Origin: Rheinheimera pleomorphica
GTDB taxonomy: Bacteria > Pseudomonadota > Gammaproteobacteria > Enterobacterales > Alteromonadaceae
Assembly: GCF_011634895.1 (NCBI RefSeq)
Contig: NZ_SIRR01000005.1
Coordinates: 62,001-126,000 of the forward strand
DNA: 64,000 nucleotides
Reading direction: 5' to 3'
A program made the translations under genes and the position numbers. The notes under the pieces were generated by a model. The model did no database searches, was not told the DNA's origin, and saw nothing but the letters and a program-made list of their open reading frames with translations. Shown piece by piece: positions 44,704 through 53,128 of this stretch (its first letter is position 1; every line of letters begins with the position of its first letter).

Positions 44704-45210
44704 ATGACGACGCAGCTGGCATTAGCCAGCCTAAATCAGATGAGTCAGCTACGCAGCTGGTTTCACAGTGCCGCTGAGCAACAAAGCTGGGGCGGCGATA
44801 ACTTTGACTACCCCTGTAATGACGCCCGCTTTTTAGAGCTGTTATGCCGCTCTGGCACCCAAAGCTATAGCCTGCTGACGCCAGATGGCGCTGAACTCCT
44901 CGGTTTTGGCCAGCTATGTGACCGCTTTGGTTGTCATCATCTGGCCCGGTTGGTTATCAAGCCTGAATACCGCGGTCAGGGCCTGGCCAAAACACTGATT
45001 TTTGCCTTAATCAGCCAGGCATTAAGCCAACAACGCCGCGACATTTCTCTTTATGTCCACCGTCACAATACCGTTGCGTTGCAGTGTTATCAGACTCTGG
45101 GTTTTATTATCGCTGCGCCACCCGAGCAGGAGAATACACGGCTTTATTTTATGAAACTTGACGCAGACAGCGCCCTTGCGGCCGCCCGGCGCTATATACA
45201 ACAAGCTTAA
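44704..45210 (+). CDS. GNAT-family N-acetyltransferase
   Basis: A protein of about 168 residues with a GNAT fold. The acetyl-CoA motif A is LARLVIKPEYRGQGLAKTLI (the RGQGLA loop binds the pyrophosphate), and motif B is ISLYVHRHNTVALQCYQTLGF. The N-terminal half is less conserved, so the acceptor (protein, amino acid or small molecule) is unknown. The start is uncertain: ATG 44704 is used here; a GTG at 44692 is also possible and neither has a strong ribosome-binding site. The stop codon overlaps tail-to-tail by 4 bp with the methyltransferase gene on the other strand. Confidence 0.85.
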   Translation: MTTQLALASLNQMSQLRSWFHSAAEQQSWGGDNFDYPCNDARFLELLCRSGTQSYSLLTPDGAELLGFGQLCDRFGCHHLARLVIKPEYRGQGLAKTLIFALISQALSQQRRDISLYVHRHNTVALQCYQTLGFIIAAPPEQENTRLYFMKLDADSALAAARRYIQQA

Positions 45211-45941
45211 TCAGCCTGTTGTCTGGCACTTACCCCTTTTACCGATTGCGCAAAAGCGGGGTTTAACTGCCATTTGGGCCTGATGGGCGTCAGGGGCAGC
45301 TCACGTTTGCGTGCAACGATAAGATAACTTGAAGCAAAGTAACTCAAATGCTGCTCAGCCCATTGTTTGACATGGCCGGGGCGATAATCGCGCGATAACA
45401 TCGCAGAGCAGAAAAAGCGCTGTTCGGATAACACTTCAAAGCCAACCAGATGCAGCCAGTCTTTAATCCGTGATGCCGAAAAAAACCGGCCCTGCCATGG
45501 ATAGCGCTGTTGCAGCGCTGGCCAGTACTTCAGTATGCCAACCAGACTAATGGGATTAACACCGGTTAATAGCAGATAGCCATCGGCGCGCAATACCCGA
45601 TGCGCCTCGCGCACCACATGGTGTGGGTCCGGCGTAAATTCCAGGCAATGGCTTAACAGCACCGCATCTACACTGTGCTCACTAAACGGCAGGGCATCAG
45701 CTTCGGCGTGTAACATCACATCCTTGCCATAACGGCCAACATTAATCTGATGGCGTATCTTGCAACCGCTGGTATCAAGCTGACAGCTCAGATCACCCAC
45801 TTTTAGCAGATAGTAGCCAAAAATGCGCTGCCACCAGGATGTTAGCTCACTGGCTATTGCGCCCGACAGCGCGTCCCCCTGATTAAATTGCTGCCATTCA
45901 GAGGGACACCGCCGGTCTTTTTCGCTTAACGCCGGTTTCAT
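45207..45941 (-). CDS. SAM-dependent methyltransferase, YafS-like
   Basis: A 244-residue class I methyltransferase. The SAM-binding part is degenerate at motif I (KDVMLHAEADALPFSEHSVD) but motif II/III VDAVLLSHCLEFTPDPHHVVREAHRVLRADGYLLL is typical of Methyltransf_11. The substrate is unknown. It is divergent from gloB with a 39-bp gap between ATGs; in enterics yafS is likewise divergent from gloB-mltD, so the assignment to YafS rests on both similarity and position. The C-terminal region is basic (VARKRELPLTPIRPKWQL). No rnhA or dnaQ follows here, unlike in enterics. Confidence 0.85.
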   Translation of the reverse strand: MKPALSEKDRRCPSEWQQFNQGDALSGAIASELTSWWQRIFGYYLLKVGDLSCQLDTSGCKIRHQINVGRYGKDVMLHAEADALPFSEHSVDAVLLSHCLEFTPDPHHVVREAHRVLRADGYLLLTGVNPISLVGILKYWPALQQRYPWQGRFFSASRIKDWLHLVGFEVLSEQRFFCSAMLSRDYRPGHVKQWAEQHLSYFASSYLIVARKRELPLTPIRPKWQLNPAFAQSVKGVSARQQAD

Positions 45942-45980
45942 GCTAAATTGTGCCTTAGTTTAATCACGGTAACTGCCATT

Positions 45981-46748
45981 ATGTTTCAGATTACACCCAT
46001 ACCAGCCTTTGAGGATAACTATATTTGGGCACTGTGTCAGCCTGATACGCCTTATTGTTTGGTCGTCGATCCGGGTGATGCTGATGCTGTACTACGTTTT
46101 TTAACGCAGCATAACAAGCAACTACACACTGTGTTAATCACGCATCACCATCACGACCATACCGGTGGCATTGCCCGCTTAGCCCAGCAATTTCCTCAGC
46201 TAAGGATCATAGGTCCTGGCGCTGAGCAGCAGCGCATCGACGGCCTGACTGAACAGGTACAACAAGGTGATACAGTGCACCTGCCTGAGCTTAACCTGCA
46301 ATTTAACGTCATAGACGTTCCCGGTCATACCCTTGGGCATATTGCGTTTTATTCAGCCCCGGTTTTGTTTTGCGGTGATACCTTATTCAGCGCTGGCTGT
46401 GGTCGCCTGTTTGAAGGCAGCCCGGCACAGATGTGGCAATCACTGCAAAAGCTGGCCGCCTTGCCGGACGACACTCAAGTGTATTGCACCCATGAGTATA
46501 CCCTGGCAAACCTGAAATTTGCTTTATTCGCGCAACCCGACAATGCTGAGCTGGTCAGTTATGCCCGGCATTGTGCGCAGTTAAGACAACAAAATAAACC
46601 AACTCTGCCAGCTCTGCTGGGCAGGGAGAAACAAATTAACCCGTTTTTACGCTGTAATAACAAACTGTTGCAACAGCACTGGCAGCAAGATAATGCTTTG
46701 GCGCTCTTTACGGCGTTAAGAGCAGCAAAAGATCAGTTTAAAGCCTGA
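45981..46748 (+). CDS. gloB: GloB, hydroxyacylglutathione hydrolase (glyoxalase II)
   Basis: A 255-residue metallo-beta-lactamase-fold enzyme that hydrolyses S-lactoylglutathione to lactate and glutathione, the second step of methylglyoxal detoxification. The binuclear metal motif is THHHHDHTGG, with further ligands in VPGHTLGHIAFY and FCGDTLFSAGCGRLFEG, and TQVYCTHEYTLANLKFA. The ATG at 45981 gives MFQITPIPAFEDNYIWAL, as in relatives. mltD follows 56 bp later in the same order as in enterics. Confidence 0.96.
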   Translation: MFQITPIPAFEDNYIWALCQPDTPYCLVVDPGDADAVLRFLTQHNKQLHTVLITHHHHDHTGGIARLAQQFPQLRIIGPGAEQQRIDGLTEQVQQGDTVHLPELNLQFNVIDVPGHTLGHIAFYSAPVLFCGDTLFSAGCGRLFEGSPAQMWQSLQKLAALPDDTQVYCTHEYTLANLKFALFAQPDNAELVSYARHCAQLRQQNKPTLPALLGREKQINPFLRCNNKLLQQHWQQDNALALFTALRAAKDQFKA

Positions 46749-46804
46749 CTTGCAATCGTGCAGCGAAACGGTAACATTCGTATTTTTAGACGTGGAATGA
46801 AGTA

Positions 46805-48403
46805 ATGTTGATAAGAATTTCTGCTGTGGCTGCGGCCGTTTTACTCGCCGGTTGCGTAAGCAATAATACGTCTGACGCAACAATTCCCCAGCCAGCAACG
46901 ACAGCAGTGTCGTCAGCAGATTTTCATAAACAGGCGGCCAGCGCTGAACAGATTGCTAACCGGCTGTGGTATCAGGGGCAACTTCCCGACAACGAGCCCC
47001 CCACTCCAGATGCCACAGAGCTGGAAGATTTGTGGCAACGCATACAGATGCAGTTGAGCTTTCACGTGCCGCAAACCCGGCCCATCGTCGAACAACGCAA
47101 TTTTTACAGCAGCCATCAGGCTTATCTCGACCGCATTGCCAACCGCGCCCAACCCTTTCTGTACCACATAGTACAGGAAATTGAGAAACGCGGCATGCCG
47201 CTGGAGCTGGCGTTATTACCTATCGTCGAAAGCGCTTTTGACCCTTTTGCTTACTCACATGCTGCAGCGTCCGGCATGTGGCAGTTTATGCCGGCAACCG
47301 GCAAACGTTTTGGTTTAAAACAAAACTTCTGGTACGACGGCCGTCGCGATGTGATCGCCTCAACCCGTGCCGCACTGGACTATCTGCAATACCTGCATGA
47401 CAGATTAGAAGGCGACTGGCTAAATGCCATTGCCGCCTACAACTCTGGTGAAGGCCGCATCCTTAAAGCCATTAAGCGCAACAAGCAAAAACGCTTACCT
47501 ACCGATTTCTGGTCACTGGACCTGCCGGCTGAAACCACGGCCTATGTACCAAAACTGTTAGCTCTGGTCGATATTCTAAAACGCCCCGATGATTTTGATA
47601 TCGTCTGGAAGTTTATTGCTAACGAACCCAAAATTGACGTTATCGAGGTGGGCAGTCAGATAGATCTGGCCATCGCAGCGGAAATGGCCGGCCTTAGCGT
47701 ATCAGAGCTACAGGCACTTAACCCCGGTTTCAACCAGTGGGCAACCGATCCGGACGGCCCGCATTATCTGGTACTCCCCAAACAGCACAGCGCGCAATTT
47801 AACCAGCAGCTGGCGCAGACCCCGAGCCAGAACTGGTTGCGTTGGCAACGCTATACGGTAAGCAAAGGCGACACTTTAGGTAAAATAGCCAAACAGCACA
47901 GTACGAATATCAGCGCTATTCAACGCATTAATAAATTAAATGGCAGTACTATCCGGCTGGGCCAGCACCTGTTAATACCGGTGGCGGCGCAGGACGACAG
48001 TAATTACGACTTAAGCGCGCCAAACCGCATAGCTAAAGCACAACAACAGGTTAGCGGCACTAAGTTGGCCTATACTGTACAGCAGGGTGATACACTGTGG
48101 GATATCAGCCGTGAGCATAAAGTTACTGTGGCACAGCTGGCGAAATGGAATGGTATAGCACAGCGCTCAGCGCTGAAGCCCGGGCAACAACTGCTAATCT
48201 GGCAACAGCCTGATCAGAAGGTAACGGCTGGTGTTTCCCGAACGGTGACCTACAAGGTACGCAAAGGCGACTCGCTGGCACGTATTGCACAACGGTTTAG
48301 CATTAGCATTGCCGATATAGTGAAGTGGAACAACATCAACACTGACAATTATTTACAACCCGGCCAACAGTTAAAACTGGTGGTCAATATGACTCAGGTT
48401 TAA
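46805..48403 (+). CDS. mltD: MltD, membrane-bound lytic murein transglycosylase D with three LysM domains
   Basis: A 532-residue outer-membrane lipoprotein. The signal ends in LLAGC with Cys17 lipidated. The SLT domain (about 115-235) has ELALLPIVESAFDPFAYSHA, where the glutamate is catalytic, then GMWQFMPATGKRFGL and IAAYNSGEGRI. Three LysM repeats follow: YTVSKGDTLGKIAKQHS (about 350-395), YTVQQGDTLWDISREHK (about 420-465) and YKVRKGDSLARIAQRFS (about 480-528). Enteric MltD has fewer LysM repeats. It cleaves glycan strands, leaving 1,6-anhydromuramic ends. It is probably co-transcribed with gloB. Confidence 0.95.
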   Translation: MLIRISAVAAAVLLAGCVSNNTSDATIPQPATTAVSSADFHKQAASAEQIANRLWYQGQLPDNEPPTPDATELEDLWQRIQMQLSFHVPQTRPIVEQRNFYSSHQAYLDRIANRAQPFLYHIVQEIEKRGMPLELALLPIVESAFDPFAYSHAAASGMWQFMPATGKRFGLKQNFWYDGRRDVIASTRAALDYLQYLHDRLEGDWLNAIAAYNSGEGRILKAIKRNKQKRLPTDFWSLDLPAETTAYVPKLLALVDILKRPDDFDIVWKFIANEPKIDVIEVGSQIDLAIAAEMAGLSVSELQALNPGFNQWATDPDGPHYLVLPKQHSAQFNQQLAQTPSQNWLRWQRYTVSKGDTLGKIAKQHSTNISAIQRINKLNGSTIRLGQHLLIPVAAQDDSNYDLSAPNRIAKAQQQVSGTKLAYTVQQGDTLWDISREHKVTVAQLAKWNGIAQRSALKPGQQLLIWQQPDQKVTAGVSRTVTYKVRKGDSLARIAQRFSISIADIVKWNNINTDNYLQPGQQLKLVVNMTQV

Positions 48404-48433
48404 GCTAAAACGGCTAATCAAAGGAGCCGACTG

Positions 48434-48910
48434 ATGAAATACTGGTTGCTGTGCAGTTTGCTGTTGATTAGCCCTTTAAGTGTTGCGCAGTTTGATATTT
48501 CCGGTGAAGGTACGGTGTTCCTCAGCAATGGTAAAAGCCAGCCCTTTGATTTTGGCTTCAGCTATTTTCGCCAGGATGGCCAGTACCGCTTTATTGTCGG
48601 TCGCTACAGCCTGATGGTGCCCTCAGTGCCACAAAAATACTCTTTAGCGCTGATTCTGCAAGACGATAAGCAAGTATGGGCATCTGACTTTATTAACGAG
48701 CCGATTAATGGCTTCACCCTGGAACTGGACGGCCATGAACTGGCGTTGTACCAGGACACCTCTGCCGTTAAAGCTAAGGGCCATTTTGTGCTGGAGTTAA
48801 ATGGTGAGCGGTTTTATTTTGATCGCGGCCCCGCTCAGGTAAACTTTCTGTTTACCGAACAAGGCATTAAAGAGGTGCGGGTGGAAGGCATGTTTAAACC
48901 GACAAAGTAA
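48434..48910 (+). CDS. Exported protein of unknown function
   Basis: A 158-residue protein with a signal peptide (MKYWLLCSLLLISPLSVAQ) and a mature part that appears all-beta: EGTVFLSNGKSQPFDFGFSY, GQYRFIVGRYSLMVP, HFVLELNGERFYFDRGP. There are no cysteines after the signal. I do not recognise the family. AAAGGAG lies 8-14 bases before the ATG, and it starts 30 bp after mltD, so it is likely the third gene of the gloB-mltD transcript. A periplasmic or envelope role is inferred from the signal and context only. Confidence 0.7.
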   Translation: MKYWLLCSLLLISPLSVAQFDISGEGTVFLSNGKSQPFDFGFSYFRQDGQYRFIVGRYSLMVPSVPQKYSLALILQDDKQVWASDFINEPINGFTLELDGHELALYQDTSAVKAKGHFVLELNGERFYFDRGPAQVNFLFTEQGIKEVRVEGMFKPTK

Positions 48911-48927
48911 CCGCACGGTTTGCACTG

Positions 48928-49137
48928 TTACTTAAACTCTTTTTGCAGCTGCAATGCCGGCACAGCACCTGAGGCAATACACAGCAGAGGCGCTCCCAGT
49001 GTGATCCACCAACCTAGCTGTAAATTGACACCATGCCACCAGGCATATAAGGCGGCTGTCAGCTGAAATACTATGCCAAACAGCCCTAAATAAACCAAGG
49101 CCCGGTTTAACACCCGTTTGGGCCAACATAACTTCAT
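48928..49137 (-). CDS. Small two-helix membrane protein of unknown function
   Basis: A 69-residue protein with two membrane helices (ALVYLGLFGIVFQLTAALYAW and LGWWITLGAPLLCIASGAVPAL) and basic residues at the N terminus (KLCWPKRVLNR), suggesting both ends are cytoplasmic. No family is recognised. It converges with the exported-protein gene and is co-oriented with cheV, 52 bp downstream of the cheV stop position's far side. The clear hydrophobic pattern supports a real gene, but the short length leaves some doubt. Confidence 0.55.
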   Translation of the reverse strand: MKLCWPKRVLNRALVYLGLFGIVFQLTAALYAWWHGVNLQLGWWITLGAPLLCIASGAVPALQLQKEFK

Positions 49138-49188
49138 CGTATCAACCTGTTATTAACTGAGAACCTTCGGTTATCCGGACAGCTTATC

Positions 49189-50115
49189 TTATTTGTCCGT
49201 CATCCATTTTTGTACCGCCGACACTAATTCATCAGGATGAAATTTAGCGATAAACTGATCGGCCCCCACTTTTTTCACCATCGCTTCGTTAAACACCCCG
49301 CTTAGCGATGAGTGCAGCACAACATGCATATTGCGCAGCAAAGGATCGGCTTTAATTTCAGCGGTCAGGGTATAGCCATCCATTTCTGGCATTTCAATGT
49401 CTGAAATCAGCAACGGCACCTTGGCTGAAATATCGCCGCCTAATTCAGCCGCTTTGGCGTTTAGCCAGTCCAGCGCCAGCTTACCGTCATTAACCAACTC
49501 AACTTTAATGCCAATCGACGTTAGTGCCCGCTTTACCTGATTACGCGCCACAGCCGAGTCATCCGCCACTAACACAATTAAGTCGTCAAAATCGCGTTCG
49601 GTTGCTTTGGTCTTTACATCTTCACTCACATCTTCGTTTACCGGTGTGATCTCAGAGAAGACCTTTTCAACATCAATAATTTGCACCAGCTTGCCGTCTA
49701 TTTCGGTGACCGCGGTAAGATAATGCCCTGCGCCAGCTCCTTTGGGCGGCGGCAAAATCTGGTCCCAATTGGTGTTGACTATACGGTCGACACCATTGAC
49801 TAAAAAACCCTGGGTATGGCGGTTATACTCCGTCACCAGAACATAGGCGGTAGACAAATCTTCTATACGTTTACCACCGGTAGCCTGGCTTAAATCAATT
49901 ACCATTACCGGCACGCCACGCAAATGGGCAATGCCCCGCACATGTGGGCTTGAACCTGGCATTTCGGTCAATTCAGGACATTGCAGCACTTCGCGCACTT
50001 TAAACACATTTATGCCGAAGGGTTGCGCGCCATGTAAGCGAAATAACAACAGCTCGAGCCGGTTATTGCCTACCAGGTTCGTGCGCTGGTTTACTGCCGC
50101 CATCAATTTACTCAT
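49189..50115 (-). CDS. cheV: CheV, chemotaxis coupling protein (CheW-receiver fusion)
   Basis: A 308-residue CheV. Residues about 15-160 form a CheW-like domain (LLLFRLHGAQPFGINVFKVRE, IAHLRGVPVMVIDLSQA, AVTEIDGKLVQIIDVEKVF) and about 180-308 a receiver domain with VLVADDSAVARNQVKRAL, the phospho-acceptor in LLISDIEMPEMDGYTL, and the conserved Ser/Thr and Lys in VVLHSSLSGVFNEAMVKKVGADQFIAKF. It links receptors to CheA and can adjust coupling through phosphorylation. No other che gene is nearby; in Alteromonadales cheV copies are often isolated. Confidence 0.96.
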   Translation of the reverse strand: MSKLMAAVNQRTNLVGNNRLELLLFRLHGAQPFGINVFKVREVLQCPELTEMPGSSPHVRGIAHLRGVPVMVIDLSQATGGKRIEDLSTAYVLVTEYNRHTQGFLVNGVDRIVNTNWDQILPPPKGAGAGHYLTAVTEIDGKLVQIIDVEKVFSEITPVNEDVSEDVKTKATERDFDDLIVLVADDSAVARNQVKRALTSIGIKVELVNDGKLALDWLNAKAAELGGDISAKVPLLISDIEMPEMDGYTLTAEIKADPLLRNMHVVLHSSLSGVFNEAMVKKVGADQFIAKFHPDELVSAVQKWMTDK

Positions 50116-50278
50116 AGTGTGCTACCCCTGAGCCCGCTACCGGACTAACCAATGATTGATGCCTATAAACAATACTACAGCATGTTGCCACAGGCTGCAT
50201 AAGAAAAACAAAATACAGCTTAAGCATAGGCGAGGTTTAATGCTCGTCCAGAACCTATTAACCTTTGTCGACATTAAC

Positions 50279-50309
50279 CAAAATAAAACCGGCTGCGTTA
50301 GCAGCCGGT
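50279..50309 (-). terminator. Intrinsic terminator after the hppD-hmgA-fahA-maiA operon
   Basis: On the minus strand ACCGGCTGC-TAAC-GCAGCCGGT (50309-50288), a perfect 9-bp stem, is followed by TTTATTTTG. It starts 5 bp after the maiA stop. Confidence 0.92.
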
Positions 50310-50313
50310 GATG

Positions 50314-50952
50314 TTACTGGGCGTCAGGTTGTTGCTCGGGGGCGGCCAGCGCAAAAGCGGCCAGTTGCATACAGTTATGGTATACCGCATTAATTGTTGG
50401 GTAAGGTGTCATATCCAGTGCAAAGCGCTGGGCGTTGTACACCTGCGGTACCAGGCAAATATCAGCCAGTGTCACGGTATCGCCAACACTATACTGGCCA
50501 GCACTTTGCGCTAAACGTTGCTCCAGCGCCGTAAAACCGGTGCTTAACCAGTGCGTTATCCACGCCAGCTTTTGCTGCTCTGTTAACGCCAGCGGGCCGG
50601 TCAGGTACTGCAGCACCCGCAAATTATTCAGCGGGTGAATATCGCAGGCAATATCCAGCGCCAGCGCCCGCACTTTAGCTTTAGCTGCGGCAGCTTCGGG
50701 CAACAGGGCTGGCTCGGGGTACGTATCATCCAGATAGTCAATAATCGCCAGCGATTGGTTCAGACTAAGATCGCCATCGACTAAGGTAGGCACCAGCTGC
50801 GCCGGGTTTAGCGCTTTGTAACTGTCGCTATGCTGCTCACCGCCGTTTTTCACCAGATGTACCGGCAGGTTGTCAAAGCTCAGCTGTTTTAAATTCAGTG
50901 CGATGCGCACCCGATAAGCGGCAGATGAACGCCAGTAGCCATAGAGTTTCAT
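50314..50952 (-). CDS. maiA: MaiA, maleylacetoacetate isomerase (zeta-class GST)
   Basis: A 212-residue zeta-class glutathione transferase that isomerises maleylacetoacetate to fumarylacetoacetate using glutathione. The N-terminal thioredoxin-like domain begins MKLYGYWRSSAAYRVRIALN, where the RSSAAYR stretch corresponds to the GSH-activating SSxxxR motif, and includes NPAQLVPTLVDGDLSLNQSLAIIDYLD. The C-terminal helical domain has DIHPLNNLRVLQYL and VTLADICLVPQVYNAQRF. It starts 2 bp after fahA and is the last gene of the operon. Confidence 0.95.
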   Translation of the reverse strand: MKLYGYWRSSAAYRVRIALNLKQLSFDNLPVHLVKNGGEQHSDSYKALNPAQLVPTLVDGDLSLNQSLAIIDYLDDTYPEPALLPEAAAAKAKVRALALDIACDIHPLNNLRVLQYLTGPLALTEQQKLAWITHWLSTGFTALEQRLAQSAGQYSVGDTVTLADICLVPQVYNAQRFALDMTPYPTINAVYHNCMQLAAFALAAPEQQPDAQ

Positions 50953-50954
50953 GG

Positions 50955-51971
50955 TTATCCTTGATACTTCACTACTTGCTGGTCAATAGCACCAAAAATG
51001 CTATTGCCCTGCTCGTCCAGCATTTCCATGCGGATAGTGTCGCCAAACTTCATAAATGACGTTGACGGCTTACCATCACGGATGGTTTCAATCATACGGA
51101 TCTCGGCAATACAGCTGTAACCTACACCGCCCTCTTCCACTGAGGTACCGTGATCAGTACCCTGCTTATTCGACACCGTGCCCGAGCCAATTATAGCGCC
51201 GGCACCCAGGTTGCGGGTTTTCGCCGCATGCGCCACCAGTTGGCCAAAGTCGAACGTCATATCGACACCGGCATTAGGTTTACCAAACAACTTGCCGTTG
51301 TAAGTCGATAGCAGCGGCAAATGCACCCGGCCGCCCTGCCATTTATCACCGAGTTCATCCGGCGTTACTGCCACCGGACTAAAAGCCGATGCCGGCTTCG
51401 ATTGAAAGAAACCAAAGCCTTTGGCCAGCTCATTTGGAATAAGACCACGCAGTGATACATCGTTTACCAGCATCAGCAAACGGATTTTGCTACGCGCCTC
51501 ATCGGCGCTGCACGCCATAGCAACATCGTCGGTAATGACTGCAACTTCGCCTTCAAAATCGATACCGTAATCTTCGCTTACCACTTCAACATTATCTCGC
51601 GGGCCAATAAAGTCGTCTGAGCCGCCCTGATACATCAAAGGATCGGTCCAGAAACTGGGTGGCATTTCGGCATTACGAGCTTTACGCACCAGCTCTACGT
51701 GGTTGACGTAAGCACTGCCATCAGCCCATTGATAAGCACGTGGCAGCGGCGACTCACATTGCACCTGATCAAAGGCCATTTCGCCATCAACTTTGCCGCT
51801 GTTCAGTGCCTGATATACCTCTTCAAGCTTTACACTTAACTGCACCCAGTTATCCAGCAGTTGCTGCATCGTCGCCGCCACTGTCGGCACTGCGACACAA
51901 CGGCTTAAATCACGGCTGACTACCACCAGCAGACCATCACGGCTGCCATTTTTTAAACTTGCTAACTTCAT
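50955..51971 (-). CDS. fahA: FahA, fumarylacetoacetate hydrolase
   Basis: A 338-residue fumarylacetoacetase-family enzyme that splits fumarylacetoacetate into fumarate and acetoacetate, the last step of tyrosine breakdown. Metal and active-site segments: YGIDFEGEVAVITDD (metal-binding glutamates), VNDVSLRGLIPNEL, KGFGFFQSKPASAFSPVAV and GAGAIIGSGTVSNKQGTDHG. It is shorter than mammalian FAH, lacking the N-terminal SH3-like domain, as bacterial forms of this length do. It lies 23 bp downstream of hmgA and 2 bp ahead of maiA. Confidence 0.95.
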   Translation of the reverse strand: MKLASLKNGSRDGLLVVVSRDLSRCVAVPTVAATMQQLLDNWVQLSVKLEEVYQALNSGKVDGEMAFDQVQCESPLPRAYQWADGSAYVNHVELVRKARNAEMPPSFWTDPLMYQGGSDDFIGPRDNVEVVSEDYGIDFEGEVAVITDDVAMACSADEARSKIRLLMLVNDVSLRGLIPNELAKGFGFFQSKPASAFSPVAVTPDELGDKWQGGRVHLPLLSTYNGKLFGKPNAGVDMTFDFGQLVAHAAKTRNLGAGAIIGSGTVSNKQGTDHGTSVEEGGVGYSCIAEIRMIETIRDGKPSTSFMKFGDTIRMEMLDEQGNSIFGAIDQQVVKYQG

Positions 51972-51994
51972 GTTTTATCCTTAACCAAGCGTGC

Positions 51995-53128
51995 TCAGGG
52001 TTTTACTTTCCAGCTGTTAACGTATTCCGGGTTTTCGGTGGCCAGCGCCGCCTCCCCCATTTCCAGCGCATCGCGGGTATCGAGCATTACCGCTACTTCG
52101 TCGGTAAACTTCTTGCGGTACTCCAGGCCGGCCTGAAACGCTTTCGGGTGCGGGCCATGGGTAAAACCGGCCGGATGGAAAGTCACCATACCTTTTTCGA
52201 TATTGTCGCGGCTGAAAAAATCACCGGCATGGTAAAACAGCACTTCATCATAATCATCATTGTTATGATAAAACGGCACTTTTAATGCACCCGGGTCGCT
52301 TTCAATCGGCCGCGGCACAAAGGTGCACACCACAAAGCGCTGCGCGACAAAGGTGGTATGCGCCGATGGCGGTAAATGATAGCGATGACTCATCAGCGGG
52401 CGGATATCACGCCAGTTAATACGCATTACCGCTAAATCGCCGTGCCAGCCAATGGCATCCAGTGGATTATAGGGGTAAGTAATCACTGACACCTGACCAT
52501 GACGTTTTACCTCAACCTGCCAGCTGTCTTCGCTGTATTGTGCTTTAAAGGCGTCGTTAATTTTCGGTGTATCCAGCATCGCAGCATCAAAAATAGCATG
52601 GTTACCTACCAGCCCCTTTTCCGGCAGCTGATAGCTGTCGTTGGTGGCTTCAATCAGTAGGATAAACATCGGCTCTTTTGGCTCTAAACGCCACATGGTG
52701 GAGCGCGGGATCACAATGTAATCACCGTCGCGCACTGACATATGGCCGTAGTCGCAGTAAAGCTCAGCACTGCCTTCATGGATAAACAGCAGCTCATCAC
52801 CATCGGCATTACGCACCAATTTGCTCATGCTGTCAGTTAAGCGCCAGGTACGCATTTTACAATGCGCATTAAATAACAGGTTTGGCACCGCCCAGGGCGA
52901 GTTAGCATTGTCTTTGCCAATCTCGTTAAAGTTAAACAGGTGCGGCCGAAGCGGCCCCTGCCAGTCGGTCCAGCCGGTCGGCGCATGGCGATGATGAAAG
53001 TGCGTCGCCGGGCCAAAAAAACCGCTACGACCGGTTTCGCGCTCATAAATCGCCTGCTCAGGAAAATCAGCATGCGCCTGACGTGATACATCCCCTTCCT
53101 TTAATGGAAACGATGCCCATTTACGCAT
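51995..53128 (-). CDS. hmgA: HmgA, homogentisate 1,2-dioxygenase (short form)
   Basis: A 377-residue homogentisate dioxygenase that opens the aromatic ring to maleylacetoacetate with a non-heme iron. It is shorter than the roughly 430-residue enzyme of pseudomonads and animals; short forms like this are usual in marine Alteromonadales. Cupin-fold segments: LLFIHEGSAELYCDYGHMSV and DYIVIPRSTMWRLEP in the N half, then VPFYHNNDDYDEVLFYHAGDF and GMVTFHPAGFTHGPHPKAF, which carry the iron-binding histidines and acidic residue. The ATG at 53128 lies 8 bp inside the end of hppD, implying coupling. Confidence 0.94.
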   Translation of the reverse strand: MRKWASFPLKEGDVSRQAHADFPEQAIYERETGRSGFFGPATHFHHRHAPTGWTDWQGPLRPHLFNFNEIGKDNANSPWAVPNLLFNAHCKMRTWRLTDSMSKLVRNADGDELLFIHEGSAELYCDYGHMSVRDGDYIVIPRSTMWRLEPKEPMFILLIEATNDSYQLPEKGLVGNHAIFDAAMLDTPKINDAFKAQYSEDSWQVEVKRHGQVSVITYPYNPLDAIGWHGDLAVMRINWRDIRPLMSHRYHLPPSAHTTFVAQRFVVCTFVPRPIESDPGALKVPFYHNNDDYDEVLFYHAGDFFSRDNIEKGMVTFHPAGFTHGPHPKAFQAGLEYRKKFTDEVAVMLDTRDALEMGEAALATENPEYVNSWKVKP

